Assembly: GCA_038252945.1 (NCBI GenBank)
Contig: JBBSHN010000033.1
Location: 1 to 21,884 of the forward strand
Direction: 5' to 3'
DNA length: 21,884 bases
Source of the DNA: JAUJOE01 sp038252945
GTDB lineage: Bacteria; Actinomycetota; Actinomycetes; Propionibacteriales; Nocardioidaceae
The translations under genes and the position numbers were made by a program. Below, piece by piece: positions 21,091 through 21,884 of the stretch; the stretch's first letter is position 1; each line of letters opens with the position of its first letter. The notes beneath the pieces are model-generated. The model saw only the letters and a list, made by a program, of their open reading frames with translations, was not told the DNA's origin and ran no database searches.

Positions 21091-21279
21091 ATGACCGCAC
21101 GACACGGTTCCACGCCAGCCGCGTGGACGGCAGTCATTCTCGCCCTGGTTGGCTTCCTCATCGGCGCGATCGGACTGGTCGCGGGCGCCTGGCTGGTGTT
21201 CTGGATCGGCGTCGGGCTCGTCGTGTCGTCACTGATCGTCGGCAAGGTCATGCAGGTGGCTGGGCTAGGTGCCCGCTGA
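21091..21279 (+). CDS. HGxxPAAW family small membrane protein
   Basis: This 62-aa protein starts at ATG 21091 after a strong AAGGAG (21076-21081), preferred over an upstream in-frame start. The N-terminus reads MTARHGSTPAAWTAV, the family's defining HGxxPAAW motif. Two hydrophobic helices follow (about 14-33, 'VILALVGFLIGAIGLVAGA', and 35-53, 'LVFWIGVGLVVSSLIVG'). The family is restricted to actinobacterial trp operons, and its function is unknown. It sits between the TIGR02234 gene and trpC, the usual place, and its end overlaps the proposed trpC start by 11 bases. Confidence 0.93.
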   Translation: MTARHGSTPAAWTAVILALVGFLIGAIGLVAGAWLVFWIGVGLVVSSLIVGKVMQVAGLGAR

Positions 21280-21884
21280 GGTGTCGGTCCTCGACGACAT
21301 CCTCACTGGCGTCCGCAGTGACGTCGCCACCCGTCAGGCAGCAGTCAGCATCGACACCCTGAAGGAGCAGGCGGCCAAGCAGGATCCCGCTCGCGACCCC
21401 ATGCCGGCCTACCGGGGTCCCGGCATCTCGGTGATCGCGGAGGTCAAGCGGTCGAGCCCCAGCAAAGGGCGGCTCGCCGAGATCACCGACCCAGCGGCGC
21501 TCGCGTGCGAGTACGCAGCCGGAGGCGCAGCGACGATCAGTGTGCTGACGGAGCACCGCAGATTCGGTGGGACTCTGGAAGATCTGCGTGCGGTGCGCGG
21601 TGCCGTCGATGTTCCGGTGCTCTGCAAGGATTTCATCGTCAGCTCCTACCAGCTGTGGGAGGCTCGCGCCGCCGGAGCGGATCTAGCGCTTCTCATCGTC
21701 GCGGCGTTGACCGATCACGAGCTCGACGGTTTGGTCGACCGGGCGCGCTCCATCGGCCTCACGCCCCTGGTGGAGGTGCACACCCACGCAGAGGTGGTCC
21801 GTGCGTTGCGAGCCGGGGCCGACCTCATCGGTGTCAACACCCGAGACCTCTCGACCCTCGACGTGGACCGTGACACCTTTGCAC
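21269..21884 (+). CDS. trpC: Indole-3-glycerol phosphate synthase TrpC (3' end outside window)
   Basis: TrpC closes the indole ring of indole-3-glycerol phosphate from CdRP in tryptophan synthesis. GTG 21269 was chosen because AGGTGG (21254-21259) lies 9 nt upstream and the N-terminus (MPAEVSVLDDIL) then matches the mycobacterial length. GTG 21281 is possible but lacks an SD. About 205 residues are present. Visible motifs are 'SVLDDILTGVRSDVATRQ', 'GISVIAEVKRSSPSKG' with the catalytic Lys, 'AAGGAATISVLTEHRRFGG', 'VPVLCKDFIVSSYQLWEARAAGAD' with the second Lys, 'LTPLVEVHT', and 'LIGVNTRDLSTLDVD'. The downstream 'ESGV' and GEALM-type phosphate-binding parts lie past the window. The sequence is ordinary for the family. 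Confidence 0.97.
   Translation, partial: MPAEVSVLDDILTGVRSDVATRQAAVSIDTLKEQAAKQDPARDPMPAYRGPGISVIAEVKRSSPSKGRLAEITDPAALACEYAAGGAATISVLTEHRRFGGTLEDLRAVRGAVDVPVLCKDFIVSSYQLWEARAAGADLALLIVAALTDHELDGLVDRARSIGLTPLVEVHTHAEVVRALRAGADLIGVNTRDLSTLDVDRDTFA

Overview
The window is a high-GC, gene-dense stretch of an actinobacterial chromosome. Evidence for this is the gene order ftsQ-ftsZ-pgeF-yggS-sepF-yggT-divIVA (wag31), the nearby dksA/traR-lspA-rluD block, a DnaE1 polymerase with an intact PHP domain, a PriA-type HisA, and actinobacteria-specific small families (TIGR03085, TIGR02234, HGxxPAAW). GTG starts and 4-bp GTGA overlaps are frequent. No tRNA, rRNA, CRISPR array, transposase or phage gene was seen.

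Layout. Positions 1-5259 (+) are the distal end of the division and cell-wall cluster: the 3' end of ftsQ, an intergenic region with promoter-like signals and a possible mini-ORF, ftsZ, pgeF, the PLP protein yggS, sepF, yggT and divIVA. Positions 5299-8660 (-) hold ileS, a type-2 isoleucyl-tRNA synthetase with a swapped GxHH signature, preceded by a T-box leader. Positions 8795-12002 (+) hold a dksA-like gene with a clear promoter, lspA, rluD, an unrecognised membrane-anchored protein and a GNAT acetyltransferase. Positions 12025-14155 (+) form a three-gene operon: a PadR regulator whose operator-like palindrome runs into its own start codon, a HAAS-like membrane protein and an eight-helix membrane protein. 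Positions 14335-19663 (+) hold dnaE, a four-helix membrane protein, a lipoprotein with an emfourin-like domain, and a divergent hisA/priA. Positions 19680-20336 (-) hold a TIGR03085 DinB-like protein. Positions 20405-21884 (+) hold the start of a trp operon: a TIGR02234 protein, an HGxxPAAW protein and trpC, which runs off the end.

How the genes fit together. FtsQ, FtsZ, SepF, YggT and DivIVA serve the divisome and polar growth. IleRS makes Ile-tRNA and is probably controlled by the charging state of tRNA-Ile. LspA matures lipoproteins, and one candidate substrate is encoded here. RluD modifies rRNA. DnaE replicates the chromosome. HisA/PriA and TrpC belong to histidine and tryptophan synthesis.

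The points most worth checking are: (1) PriA lacks the residues that align with Arg19 and Trp145 of the mycobacterial enzyme, and the his genes and trpE usually found nearby are absent; (2) IleRS carries GVHH instead of HIGH, a variant linked to mupirocin hyper-resistance, plus an altered GWDCHGLP block; (3) three neighbouring housekeeping enzymes each have Gln where their family has a conserved His; (4) the PadR operon is uncharacterised and probably makes a leaderless, self-regulated transcript.
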